Part shown: piece after piece, positions 1-7,786 of the stretch
Numbering within the stretch: position 1 is the first letter of the stretch
Layout of the letters: the number at the start of each line of letters is the position of its first letter
From: Chelatococcus sp.
GTDB taxonomy: Bacteria > Pseudomonadota > Alphaproteobacteria > Rhizobiales > Beijerinckiaceae
Direction of reading: 5' to 3'
Length of the DNA stretch: 64,000 nt
Assembly: GCA_003248805.1 (NCBI GenBank)
Contig: QFQY01000037.1
Span: 1-64,000, forward strand
Notes under the pieces: model-generated
Databases searched by the model: none
Told to the model about the DNA's origin: nothing
The model's input: the letters and a program-made list of their open reading frames with translations, nothing else
Made by a program: the position numbers and the translations under genes

Positions 1-75
1 CTGGACGCTGAGGGTGACGATGTCGCCGGCGAACTCGTTGGTGGCGGTCTGCTTGAAGGTGCCGATGGTGGCCAT
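1..75 (-). CDS. DUF736 family protein (N-terminal 25 residues; runs off the left edge)
   Basis: The visible residues start MATIGTFKQTATNEFAGDIV, the typical opening of DUF736, a small beta-rich protein of unknown function common on rhizobial plasmids and integrative elements. A GAGGAGA ribosome-binding site lies 7 to 8 nt upstream of the ATG. The gene is cut by the window edge. In related elements it travels with the DUF2493, Toprim, ParB and DUF932 genes that follow here on the same strand. The assignment rests on the conserved N-terminus alone. Confidence 0.75.
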   Translation of the reverse strand, partial: MATIGTFKQTATNEFAGDIVTLSVQ

Positions 76-715
76 GGTGGTTCTCCTCGATGTCTGCTTC
101 GAGCCCGCACCGTTGCGGCCTCGATGGCGATCGGCAGGCCGAAGGCGAGCGCTGGCGCACCCCCGAAAGGGGGCCTGACAGCAGAGGAGGAAGTTTCTTG
201 TTTCGCGAGGAATGGGCCGAAGGCCCAAGGGAAGAAAGTTTCGACGGAGCTGTTGCGCCTGAGGCGGTCGAGGCGTCAGCCGTCCTTCGGCCAGATCAGC
301 CCATTGGAGAGGTCGTTTCGGAGCGCGCGACTGGCAGGGCAAGGAGAAGCTGGCCGGGCTCGGCGGGTTCACGATAACCGTCACCGGGGCTCGCCGGCTG
401 CCAGCTTGCCTCGATCGGGTCCGGGCTGTGAAGCGCGATCATGGTGACACGTTTCGACGAGGATGCTCCCCAGTTAGGCTGTCTCCGTCCGATCGGGATG
501 ATTGTGACGCCCGGCGCCAAACGCTTTGCGCGGCCTGGATGAGTGGGAGTTGTCGATCCCGCACTCCGTCGAACTGTCCGCCCTTTGATGACGATAATGA
601 TAGTGATGATGACCTGATTGGTTGTCGCGCCGCGTTCGCCCGCGCCAAAGCGAGCAGCACGCCTGCCCAGCGGGGCACTTCCGGCGGGGCATCGCCATCG
701 CCGGCCGAACGAGAC
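76..715. other. Long interval with no recognised gene
   Basis: About 640 bp lie between the DUF736 start and a strong hairpin. Short open frames exist on both strands, the best being 296-520 on minus, but none has a convincing ribosome-binding site or recognisable product. A perfect 5-bp hairpin with a GAAA tetraloop on the plus strand (160-173) lies in the 5' leader of the DUF736 gene. Otherwise I see only possible promoter and leader sequence for DUF736. Confidence 0.5.
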
Positions 716-745
716 GACGCCGGTCGCGATGACGCGACCGGCGTC
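716..745 (-). terminator. Perfect 13-bp hairpin downstream of the 52-aa gene
   Basis: Arms 716-728 and 733-745 are perfectly complementary around a 4-nt loop. It lies 15 nt past the stop of the minus-strand small gene, as a terminator or 3' stabilising hairpin would. There is no U-tract, so factor-independent termination is uncertain. Confidence 0.4.
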
Positions 746-751
746 AGAATG

Positions 752-773
752 GGAGGGAGCTTATGCTCCCTCC
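752..773. repeat. 9-bp hairpin spanning the stop codon of the 52-aa gene
   Basis: Arms GGAGGGAGC (752-760) and GCTCCCTCC (765-773) flank a 4-nt loop. The left arm lies just beyond the minus-strand stop codon (761-763). On the plus strand it is followed by TCCTTTT, so it could terminate plus-strand transcription entering from the left. Confidence 0.4.
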
Positions 774-919
774 TCCTTTTCGCGGTGCCGCTCGATCTCG
801 ACGAGCAGGGTTTCGAGGCGGCGAAGGGTCGTGGCGCGCTCCCTGAGGGTGAGGATGCACTCGGCGAGTTCCGCGCGCAATTCGGCGATTTCGGCGTGGA
901 TGTCGAAGAAATTGGTCAT
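761..919 (-). CDS. Small island protein of 52 aa, helical and charged
   Basis: The protein starts MTNFFDIHAEIAELRAELAE and is rich in Glu, Arg and Leu with a heptad-like spacing, so a single amphipathic helix or short coiled coil is likely. A GGAGGT ribosome-binding site sits 6 nt upstream of the ATG, which fixes this start; the open frame extends further upstream in low-complexity sequence. It lies between the DUF736 and DUF2493 genes on the same strand. I do not recognise the family. A helical interaction partner or a small DNA-binding accessory of the maintenance block is possible, but nothing in the sequence shows a function. Confidence 0.65.
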   Translation of the reverse strand: MTNFFDIHAEIAELRAELAECILTLRERATTLRRLETLLVEIERHREKEEGA

Positions 920-1240
920 GGTGAACCTCCGTTGTCTCGATGACGGAGATCGCGACCGGGTGTTGGAGGATCGGGTCAGGGATCGCGTAGCGACCGGCAT
1001 TCCGGCGGGTGGGGGAGCCGATTTTGTGGTCCGGCTCGCCGGAGCGCAAAATTGGGGGGACCACCCGTCCTTGACGCGAGCCGCCTGCCGGTATGCTCGT
1101 TGGTCCAGAGAGAAGGACGGCCTGGCTCGACGCTGGGGCCGGGCTCCCATCGGGGCATGCAGGGCACGGCGCCGACCAGTATCGGCCCGGGGCGGCGATA
1201 TGTCGGATGCGCCAGCAAGCGGATGACGGCGATGCGACGG
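920..1240. other. Interval between the 52-aa gene and the DUF2493 gene
   Basis: About 320 bp. A minus-strand frame at 976-1248 (90 codons) begins with an ATG overlapping the DUF2493 stop, but it is rich in Pro and Arg, lacks a ribosome-binding site and looks like no known protein. I regard it as probably non-coding. The segment next to 919 carries the ribosome-binding site of the 52-aa gene. Confidence 0.4.
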
Positions 1241-2167
1241 TCAGGCATCGCCAAACCGCCAGACGGGGATGCCGAGCTTCTTGGCCTTGTCGGCAAGGTT
1301 GTCCTGGATGCCGGTGCCGGGGAAGATCATGACGCCCATGGGCAAAATCTCCAGCATCGCGTCGTTGCGCCGGAACGGTGCGGCGCGGCCATGCCGCGCC
1401 CAGTCGGGAGCGAAGCCGATCTGCGGCACCTTGCGATGATCGGCCCAGCAGGCGGCGATCCGCTCGGCGCCCTTGGTTGACTTGCCGTGCAACAGGACCA
1501 TGTCGGGGTATTTGGCATGGACCCGGTCTAGCGCATCCCAGATCGTCCGGTGGTCGGTGCAATCGAGCCCGCCGGTCAAGGCGATCTTTGGGCCGGACGG
1601 CAGCAGCACCTCCTGTGAAGCGCGCTTCCTCGCCATCAGGAAGTCGCGGCTGTCGATCAGCGCCGAGGTCAGGATTCGGTGGCTGACCATCGACCCTGTG
1701 CGGGGGCGCCAGGGCGTGCCGACATGGCGCTCGTAGTGAGCGGCGGCCTCGTCGCGCATGGTCTCGAAGGCGTCACGGCGCTCGATCAGGTTCTGTCCCG
1801 CGTTGATGAGCCGCTCCAGCGCACTCGCCTGCACTTCGCTGCCGTCCTGTTCCGCCTGCACCGTACGTTGCGCTTGTTCGTTGCGGTCGAGCTCCCGCTC
1901 GATCCGGCCGGCGGCACGATGAAAGAGCTGCACGGCAGACCAGAGCAGGTCGTCGAGCTCCGGTTCGAGGCGGGTGTCACCAAGCGTGCCGGCGAGCGCA
2001 TCGAAGATTTCGACGACGGCCCCAGTGAGATCGGCCTCGTCCGGCAGCGGGCGCGGATCGGGCTCGTCACCCTGCGGACGATAGCCGTAGAGTTGCAGCC
2101 CGGCCAGGACATGCGCGGTCGGAGATGCGGCATGCGGTTCAAGGTGGTCGTCGTGATCGCTGGTCAT
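1241..2167 (-). CDS. DUF2493 (SLOG-like) domain protein
   Basis: The C-terminal third (about residues 190-308) is a DUF2493 domain: a Rossmann-like strand KIALTGGLDCTDHRTIW, then LLHGKSTKGAERIA and a final strand ending VWRFG. SLOG-type domains bind nucleotides or nucleic-acid-derived ligands; DUF2493 itself has no firmly assigned activity. The N-terminal part is acidic then helical (about residues 85-140). A GAGGAG site precedes the ATG. It belongs to the minus-strand maintenance block and lies 310 bp downstream of the Toprim gene. A 7-bp hairpin (2190-2208) sits in its leader. Confidence 0.85.
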   Translation of the reverse strand: MTSDHDDHLEPHAASPTAHVLAGLQLYGYRPQGDEPDPRPLPDEADLTGAVVEIFDALAGTLGDTRLEPELDDLLWSAVQLFHRAAGRIERELDRNEQAQRTVQAEQDGSEVQASALERLINAGQNLIERRDAFETMRDEAAAHYERHVGTPWRPRTGSMVSHRILTSALIDSRDFLMARKRASQEVLLPSGPKIALTGGLDCTDHRTIWDALDRVHAKYPDMVLLHGKSTKGAERIAACWADHRKVPQIGFAPDWARHGRAAPFRRNDAMLEILPMGVMIFPGTGIQDNLADKAKKLGIPVWRFGDA

Positions 2168-2477
2168 CTGCGGGGCTCCTCGCCGGGCGGGCCGCGCTCC
2201 TCGCGGCCTTCATGGCGACGGAAAGCCCATGGGGCGGGCGGGCCGGCAGCCGGAGCGAAGCGAGGGTCTAGATGGCCAAGGCCGGCGATTTTGAATCGCG
2301 ATGGAAAGCGCGAGCCTGCCCCGCGCGCCGGAAAATCGCCGGCCGGCGCCATTGCCGGACCGGCCGGCTTGTGGGCCCGATCGCCCTCTCGAAGGCCAGG
2401 GCGCGGGTCTTTCCCGGTGCGAGGACCGTGCGGCAGCGAGGCGCGACGACACGCCGCCGCTTCGCCCCCTTTCCGGA
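2168..2477. other. Interval with inverted repeats upstream of the DUF2493 gene
   Basis: No credible gene. It holds a perfect 7-bp stem with 5-nt loop (2190-2208) in the DUF2493 leader, and a perfect 12-bp inverted repeat GCCGGCGATTTT / AAAATCGCCGGC (2281-2292 and 2332-2343) separated by 39 bp. The latter could be a protein-binding site or a large hairpin; nothing shows which. Confidence 0.45.
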
Positions 2478-3509
2478 TTATCCTGCCGGGGTCAAGAACC
2501 GGCTGAGATCCCCGGGCGCGAGGTGACGGCGCACCAATGCCCGGAGCGCAGCCGGGCCGAGGCGCCGCAAATCTTCGTTGAAATCTCGCAGCCGGGGCGA
2601 GAGCACGATCGTCTCGATGCCGAAGCTCGTCGCCCGCTCGCTCAGCCGGTCGCAGGCCGCGCTGCCGGCCGGATCGCGGTCGCGTAATATATAGAGACGG
2701 CGCAGTGCCGGCGGGAACAGGATGGCGGCGAGATGACTGGCTGAGCCTGCCGCCAACATCGGCATGTGCGGCAGGGTGCAGCGCACTGAGAGCACCGTCT
2801 CGATGCCTTCGCCGGCGGCCAGCACGTCGGTGGCGGCGCCGAAGCGGACGCCATGACCGAGCAGATCACCCATCGCCCGCCGCGGCGTGGCGATCGGCGC
2901 CTTACTGGTGCCGTCGCGCGCGAGCCATGTGCGGTGCAGGCCGGTGATCCGGTCGTCGAGATCGGTGACGGCGGCAATCAAGGCCGGCCAGGTCTGGGTC
3001 GGCGCGCTCCCATTCGGGCGATAATAGCAGTGCGGATGGAAGCGAAGGCTCGACAAGCCTGAGAGGTCGGCGATGCCACGCCGGCACAGATAGTTTTGCG
3101 CGAGCGTGCCGGCGATCGACTGCGACATGGTGAAGAGCCGCCGCGCCGCCTGCGGCGAGCCCGACCGGGCGGCGCCATCTGCATGTGACTGCGGTTCTGG
3201 CTGTGGCAGACTGAGAAAGCGGCGCGCCTCGTCCGCGACGTCGCGGAAATCGACGAAGCCATGCGCCGCGCGGATGACGTCGAGCAGATCGCCATGCTCG
3301 CCGGTGGCGGCATCGCTCCAGCGACCGGCAGCGCCCCGGCCGGTTTCAGGTCCGACGAGGCGGACGAAGAGCGAGCGGCCGGGCGCATTGTCGACATCGC
3401 CGACGAGCCAGTAGCGGCCGGATCGGCGGCCGTTGGATAGATAATGGCGACAGACGGCCTCGGCACGCTGGCCGAGGCGGCGCGCCAGATCATGCGGCAT
3501 CCCTGCCAT
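2478..3509 (-). CDS. DUF7146/Toprim domain protein (primase-like)
   Basis: About 343 aa. The N-terminal half resembles the DUF7146 region found in plasmid and phage primase-like proteins. The C-terminal half is a Toprim domain with the acidic motifs GEGIET (near residue 235) and LRDRDPAG (near residue 280). Toprim domains coordinate metal for DNA or RNA strand chemistry in primases and topoisomerases, so a role in island replication is the usual inference. I chose the ATG at 3509 because GAGGT lies just upstream; the frame stays open beyond it. No zinc finger or helicase domain is visible, so it may be a lone Toprim component. A strong intrinsic terminator lies in its leader. Confidence 0.8.
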   Translation of the reverse strand: MAGMPHDLARRLGQRAEAVCRHYLSNGRRSGRYWLVGDVDNAPGRSLFVRLVGPETGRGAAGRWSDAATGEHGDLLDVIRAAHGFVDFRDVADEARRFLSLPQPEPQSHADGAARSGSPQAARRLFTMSQSIAGTLAQNYLCRRGIADLSGLSSLRFHPHCYYRPNGSAPTQTWPALIAAVTDLDDRITGLHRTWLARDGTSKAPIATPRRAMGDLLGHGVRFGAATDVLAAGEGIETVLSVRCTLPHMPMLAAGSASHLAAILFPPALRRLYILRDRDPAGSAACDRLSERATSFGIETIVLSPRLRDFNEDLRRLGPAALRALVRRHLAPGDLSRFLTPAG

Positions 3510-3524
3510 GGTGACCTCGAAGCG

Positions 3525-3551
3525 AAAAAGGCCCGCCGTCGCCGGCGGGCC
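3525..3551 (-). terminator. Intrinsic terminator between parB and the Toprim gene
   Basis: On the minus strand, GGCCCGCC and GGCGGGCC (3544-3551 and 3530-3537) form an 8-bp stem with a 6-nt loop followed by five U residues (3525-3529). It lies 20 nt after the parB stop and only 15 nt before the Toprim ATG, so Toprim expression needs readthrough or a very close promoter. Confidence 0.8.
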
Positions 3552-3570
3552 GATGGGATGTTCGGGTGGA

Positions 3571-5601
3571 TCATTCGGCGGCGATGAGCGCCGTCGAATC
3601 CCCGTCGTCATCGGAAGGGCGCGTGTCGCGAACTCCGGCTTCGTCCACGCCGCCAGCGGAACCCGGCGTCCGCAGTGGCTCCGGCAGCCAGCTGGTCTCG
3701 GCCAGCAGGGTCTCGGCCTCGCTGGCCATGTCGCCCTTTTTCAGATGCGCGATGCGGTCGGCAGCGCGCTGACCCTTCGCCTCAGCCACCGCCTGCAAGA
3801 TGCGGACTTTGGTGACGCGGCCGAGGAAGTTGTCGACGCTCGGCTTCCACCCTGTCGCCATGTCGAGAGCGACGGCGCCGGCCAGATGGTCGGCATGGGC
3901 GAGCGCCCGCGGCCGCCGGTTCCACGGCTCATGCACGGCGTTGACCGAGAGGCTGACGATATGGGCGAACAGCCCGGCCTGGCTGTCGCCATCCCAGTCC
4001 TGCAAGGCGCTCCAGAGATCGACCGCATCTTTCGGAAGAGCATTGGCCCAGCTCTCGTGCCGCACGCGGATCGCTTCAGCCGAGGCGCTGTCGTTCAATC
4101 CCGGCGCCTGGGAGCTGAAGGCGACGCTCTTCAGGTCGAGCTCGAGACAGCTCTCCGAAGCGTAGCGGTAAAAAGTCTTGAGCGTCAGGGCATGCAGCGC
4201 GGCGAGGAAGGCGACGTCTGGCCGCTCACCGAGCGCCTGACGCAGCGCGAGCGTGCGATGCGACGTCAGTTCTGTCATGAGGCGGTCCGAAATCGGCGAA
4301 AGGCCCTCGTCCTCTTCCGGCTCCGTTTCCTCAGCGTGAGCCGCGACGGTGGCGTCGCCGCTGCGCTGAGCGGCGGCAGTCCGGATGACGGCTCCCTCGG
4401 TGTTGTCGTCCTCGGGCTCGATCGGCGTCTCATCCTCCGAGCGGACATAACCGCGCTCGATATGCAGCCGCCCGTCATGGGCGATGCTGACGAATGCTCC
4501 TGCGCGGGCGATCTCGGCCGGATCGAAGACGAGTGGGTGGCTCTCGAACGTTTCGAGTGCCGTTTCGAGTTCCGACAGGCGCTCGTCGATTTCACCGGGC
4601 AGTTCGTCGGCTGCCGAATAGGCGTCGGAAAGGCTGTCGAACTCGGCCTGCAAGGCATCGCGGGCCGCTTCCTCCTCAGCCGTAAGCGCGACGGTCTCGC
4701 CGCGCAGGCGGCGCAGGCCGAAATTGTGGCCATAGGCGAATTCCGGCGCCACCTCGATCCACTTCCAGCCCTCGGTAGCGATCGCCCCGATCTCGGCCTT
4801 CAGCTTGTCGGCGACCATGCGATCGACGAGGGCGACATCCTGCAGCCAGCCGCCATCGTCGCCCTGGAACAGGTCGCGCAGCACGGTGCCGCCGGCCGCC
4901 TCGTAAGCGTCGATACCGACGAATTGGGCTCGCTTGTCGGAAGCGCGCACCGCGCCTTCCGTCAGCATGCGACGGATGACATAGGGCTGTTTGTCATATG
5001 CGGCTTTCACCCGCTCGAACACCTGCTCCTGCCGCTCATGGTCGCCGGCGACGGTGAAGGCCATGAGCTGGTCGAGCGTCATGCCGTCTTCGGCATAGAT
5101 GTCGAGCAGAGCTGGCGAGACGGCGGCGAGCTTCAGCCGCTGCTTCACCACATGGACCGAGACGAAGAAGGCGGCGGCGATCTCCTCTTCGGACTGGCCT
5201 TTCTCGCGCAGCGTGAGGAAAGCCCGAAACTGGTCGAGAGGGTGCAGCGGCGCACGCTGGATATTCTCGGCGAGCGAATCCTCCACGGCGAGACCGCCCT
5301 CGCGGACGATGCAGGGAACGGGCGCGGTCTTCGCCAGCCGCTTCTGCTTCACCAGGAATTCGAGCGCCCGGTAACGCCGGCCACCGGCCGGAATCTCGAA
5401 CAGGCCGGTCTCGATACCGGCCGCGTCGACGACGGCCCGGACGCTCAGGCCCTGAAGCAGGCCGCGCCGGGCGATGTCCTCGGCCAGCTCCTCGACCGAG
5501 ACGCCGGCCTTGACGCGCCGGACATTCGCCTGGCTCAGCACCAGCCTGTCGAACGGGATGTCGCGAGAGGGCGACAGGGTGATCTTCTTCGCAGCAGCCA
5601 T
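3571..5601 (-). CDS. parB: ParB/RepB/Spo0J-family partition protein, long form
   Basis: 676 aa. The N-terminal about 200 residues form the ParB/Srx CTPase-like fold and a helix-turn-helix region, with GGRRYRALEFL (near residue 95) and the ParB box AENIQRAPLHPLDQ (near residue 130). The remaining 450 residues are acidic and helical, far longer than chromosomal ParB (about 300 aa) but usual for the large ParB-like proteins of rhizobial integrative elements. A segregation, replication or transcription-regulatory role is plausible. No cognate ParA lies next to it; the ParA-like ATPase of the island is 5 kb away in the transfer block. A GGAG site 9 nt before the ATG abuts a structured leader shared with the DUF932 gene. 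Confidence 0.9.
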   Translation of the reverse strand: MAAAKKITLSPSRDIPFDRLVLSQANVRRVKAGVSVEELAEDIARRGLLQGLSVRAVVDAAGIETGLFEIPAGGRRYRALEFLVKQKRLAKTAPVPCIVREGGLAVEDSLAENIQRAPLHPLDQFRAFLTLREKGQSEEEIAAAFFVSVHVVKQRLKLAAVSPALLDIYAEDGMTLDQLMAFTVAGDHERQEQVFERVKAAYDKQPYVIRRMLTEGAVRASDKRAQFVGIDAYEAAGGTVLRDLFQGDDGGWLQDVALVDRMVADKLKAEIGAIATEGWKWIEVAPEFAYGHNFGLRRLRGETVALTAEEEAARDALQAEFDSLSDAYSAADELPGEIDERLSELETALETFESHPLVFDPAEIARAGAFVSIAHDGRLHIERGYVRSEDETPIEPEDDNTEGAVIRTAAAQRSGDATVAAHAEETEPEEDEGLSPISDRLMTELTSHRTLALRQALGERPDVAFLAALHALTLKTFYRYASESCLELDLKSVAFSSQAPGLNDSASAEAIRVRHESWANALPKDAVDLWSALQDWDGDSQAGLFAHIVSLSVNAVHEPWNRRPRALAHADHLAGAVALDMATGWKPSVDNFLGRVTKVRILQAVAEAKGQRAADRIAHLKKGDMASEAETLLAETSWLPEPLRTPGSAGGVDEAGVRDTRPSDDDGDSTALIAAE

Positions 5602-5613
5602 CGGGTGATACTC

Positions 5614-5660
5614 CGCGACGGGCGGCCGAGAGCCTCTCTCTGCCTGAAAAACCCGTCACG
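5614..5660 (-). promoter_or_regulatory. Structured 5' leader of parB (copy 1 of a paired RNA element)
   Basis: On the transcript strand CGTGACGGG (5660-5652) pairs with CCCGTCGCG (5622-5614), a 9-bp stem with one U-G wobble. Inside, a GAGAG-type hairpin (5628-5640) contains GAGAGAGGCT. The GGAG ribosome-binding site (5614-5611) begins at the last stem base and stands 9 nt from the ATG. The element ahead of the DUF932 gene has the same layout, the same 9-nt spacing and compensatory base changes. A further hairpin just upstream (5673-5692) may end the DUF932 transcript. Confidence 0.65.
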
Positions 5661-5750
5661 AAGCGCAGCGCCGCCCTCTCACTCCGGAGGGCCGCGCCGC
5701 AATGTCGATGGCCGCCATTGGCAGCCCCACCCTGACGCCGCAATCGTAGG

Positions 5751-6941
5751 TCAGCGTGCCTGATCGAGCAGTTTCTTGGCCCGGCCCTCCAGGTCGAGCC
5801 GGGCATCCTGATGGGTCTTGTCACGCGCGACCGCCGTGATGCCCTGCACGAAATCGAACACGGTTTCGGGCGGCCGGCCTTCGTCAGTCAGCACCGTCTC
5901 GATGATCTTCGCCGTTTCGGCCTTGGAGAAGCCGCGCTTGCGCAGGAAATCGCTGCGGTCCTCGTCGGTTTTCGCCACGATCTTCTCCCGCGCCGCCTTG
6001 ATGCCGTTAACGAAGGGCATAGGCGAAGAGTTTGCGAAACGCGTCAGCGCCGGAGCAGCCTCATGCGCGAAGCGCGAGGCAGCATATTTGGAATGACGGA
6101 TGGTGATCTCCTCGAAATCCTCCACGCCCCAGAGATTGCGGTTCTGGCAGACGGCGCGCAGGTAGAAGCTCGCCATGCCGAGCGTCTTGGCGCCGACCTC
6201 GGAGTTCCAGCAGTAGAATCCGCGGAAATAGAGGTCCGGTGAGCCATCGGGCAGCCGACCGGCCTCAATGGGGTTCAAGTCGTCGACCAGGAATAGGAAC
6301 ACGTCGCGATCGGACGCATAGAGCGTCGTCGTGTCCTTGGTGATGTCGACGCTGGGATGGTAGATGCCCGTCGACCAGTCGAGCACGCCCGGCACTTTCC
6401 AGCGGGTGTCGCCGATGCCGTCGCCGGCTATGCGCTGCACGGCCGCGACCAGCTCATGATCGAAGATCCGGCCGTAATCCGGACCGGTCACGGCGCGCAG
6501 CTCGACGCGGCCGTCTGCGATCTCCAGCGTCTTGACCTGCTCGGCGCGATGCGAGGTCAGGCCGTATTGCAGATTGATCGCGGCGAGCGGTGCCGGGAGC
6601 TGGCGCAGATAGGAGGCTGGCGCGCCGACAAGGCTCGCGAGCTGGCCGAAGCTCCAATGCGTTGGCGCGACGGCTACGTCGGAGCCCGGCAGCGTCAGTG
6701 CCAGCCGTTCAGGATGGTCACGACTGGCCTCGACCCGAATTGCCGCGCTCTCTACCGTCCGGGTCCGGCTGCGATCGGTGCGATCGCGCACGGATGCATA
6801 GAGTTCCGAGAGCGACAGATAGCGCTCGTCCGCGGGCCGCGAAAACCATTCCGACGAGACGCGGCCAATCCGCTCGCCGCGCCCGACATCCACCTTGTAA
6901 CCGCCGCCCGCAGTGTGGCTCGCTTCGAGAAGCTGAGTCAT
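5751..6941 (-). CDS. DUF932 domain protein
   Basis: 396 aa matching the DUF932 family, which is widespread on phages, plasmids and integrative elements; its biochemical role is unknown. Recognisable blocks include VTGPDYGRIFDHELVAAVQ (mid-N-terminal), FLVDDLNPIEAG and GFYCWNSEVGAKTLGMASFY. I chose the ATG at 6941 because GGAG lies exactly 9 nt upstream; an ATG 15 nt earlier would overlap that site. The protein is soluble with no signal peptide. It is followed by parB on the same strand after about 150 bp, and each of the two genes has its own copy of the structured leader, suggesting parallel translational control. Confidence 0.88.
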   Translation of the reverse strand: MTQLLEASHTAGGGYKVDVGRGERIGRVSSEWFSRPADERYLSLSELYASVRDRTDRSRTRTVESAAIRVEASRDHPERLALTLPGSDVAVAPTHWSFGQLASLVGAPASYLRQLPAPLAAINLQYGLTSHRAEQVKTLEIADGRVELRAVTGPDYGRIFDHELVAAVQRIAGDGIGDTRWKVPGVLDWSTGIYHPSVDITKDTTTLYASDRDVFLFLVDDLNPIEAGRLPDGSPDLYFRGFYCWNSEVGAKTLGMASFYLRAVCQNRNLWGVEDFEEITIRHSKYAASRFAHEAAPALTRFANSSPMPFVNGIKAAREKIVAKTDEDRSDFLRKRGFSKAETAKIIETVLTDEGRPPETVFDFVQGITAVARDKTHQDARLDLEGRAKKLLDQAR

Positions 6942-6950
6942 GGATAGGAT

Positions 6951-6999
6951 CTCCATGACGGGCGCCGGGAGCCTCTCTCCCAGACCTGACCCGTCATGG
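6951..6999 (-). promoter_or_regulatory. Structured 5' leader of the DUF932 gene (copy 2 of the paired RNA element)
   Basis: On the transcript strand CCATGACGGG (6999-6990) pairs perfectly with CCCGTCATGG (6962-6953). Inside is a GGGAG/CTCCC hairpin with loop AGAGG (6967-6981). The GGAG ribosome-binding site (6954-6951) shares its first two bases with the stem and lies 9 nt from the ATG. Against the parB copy, one outer pair changes from A-U to G-C and one inner pair from G-C to A-U, which supports RNA folding over chance. Confidence 0.65.
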
Positions 7000-7786
7000 G
7001 ACGTCAGTCCGACCTCTCACCTTGTCCGGCTCATGCCGCGCGGCACACCGCGGATAAAGACGCCAACGGCAATGCCGAGCCCGCCATGTTGTCGAAGTCG
7101 ACTGGCAACATTCGAGGTTGTGCAAGATCCAAAAAAGTTACTCCGTGGCGATAGTCATGTAATAGATCGCCGCTGATCGGACCGCTCGATTTATCCGTTT
7201 CGGTTGACCCGATGTTATCCATTCGGAAAGCGAGGCGTCCGAGACGCTTGACGTCGCCGGTGCCTCGGATAATCTTGGTGAGGTCTGACCGTGCTTTAGG
7301 CACCACCAGCGCGAATGGCGGCGTCACCCGACGCTGGCTTCGCGGCGGCGCCGGGAGCCGCATAGCAACCCCGGACTAACGGCCACGAAGGCCGTCGCGG
7401 GCCAGACCAGCGACCGATAACCAACCGGTCGTGACTGCACTGTGAGTCGGATGTCATCGGCATCCGTTTGAGCCCGGCGGGGCTCCATGGCGGCAGCGGA
7501 AACCTCCCTTGGGAGGCCGCTATGCCGCGCGCCCGTCAATCTTTCTTATCGATCATCTCGTCGCCTGTCCCGACCCGGCCGCCGGCTGCGTATGCGGCTA
7601 GCCTTGCGCTCGTCGAGCGCACCGGCCGCGGACGCCGCCTGTTCGCAGCCAGCGGAGTGCCGCCATAGCGCGCAAAATCGCGCTCCTGACGCGTGCGCGA
7701 ACTCCGTGCCAGCCCTCCCAACATCGTCGTGACGCTGACTTCCGTGATGCGAGCGACATGCCTCCCATAGATCCAGAAGGTGTAAA
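7000..7786. other. Divergent intergenic region between the maintenance and transfer blocks
   Basis: About 790 bp and less GC-rich than its surroundings between 7100 and 7250. A minus-strand frame at 7031-7363 ends with a protein-like stretch (MDNIGSTETDKSSGPISGDL onward, about 63 codons), but without a ribosome-binding site or family match; it may be a decayed gene. A 6-bp hairpin CCTCCC-tt-GGGAGG (7503-7516), extended by AGCGG/CCGCT, lies closer to the plus-strand gene. Promoters for both divergent blocks should be here, but I see no clear -35/-10 pair. Confidence 0.45.

Noticed and set aside
976..1248. 90-codon minus-strand frame overlapping the DUF2493 stop
   Set aside because: Pro/Arg-rich, no ribosome-binding site, no protein-like pattern; kept only as a note in the interval entry.
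3508..5763. Plus-strand frame of about 751 codons opposite parB
   Set aside because: Shadow of parB; the parB domains, start site and leader are clear.
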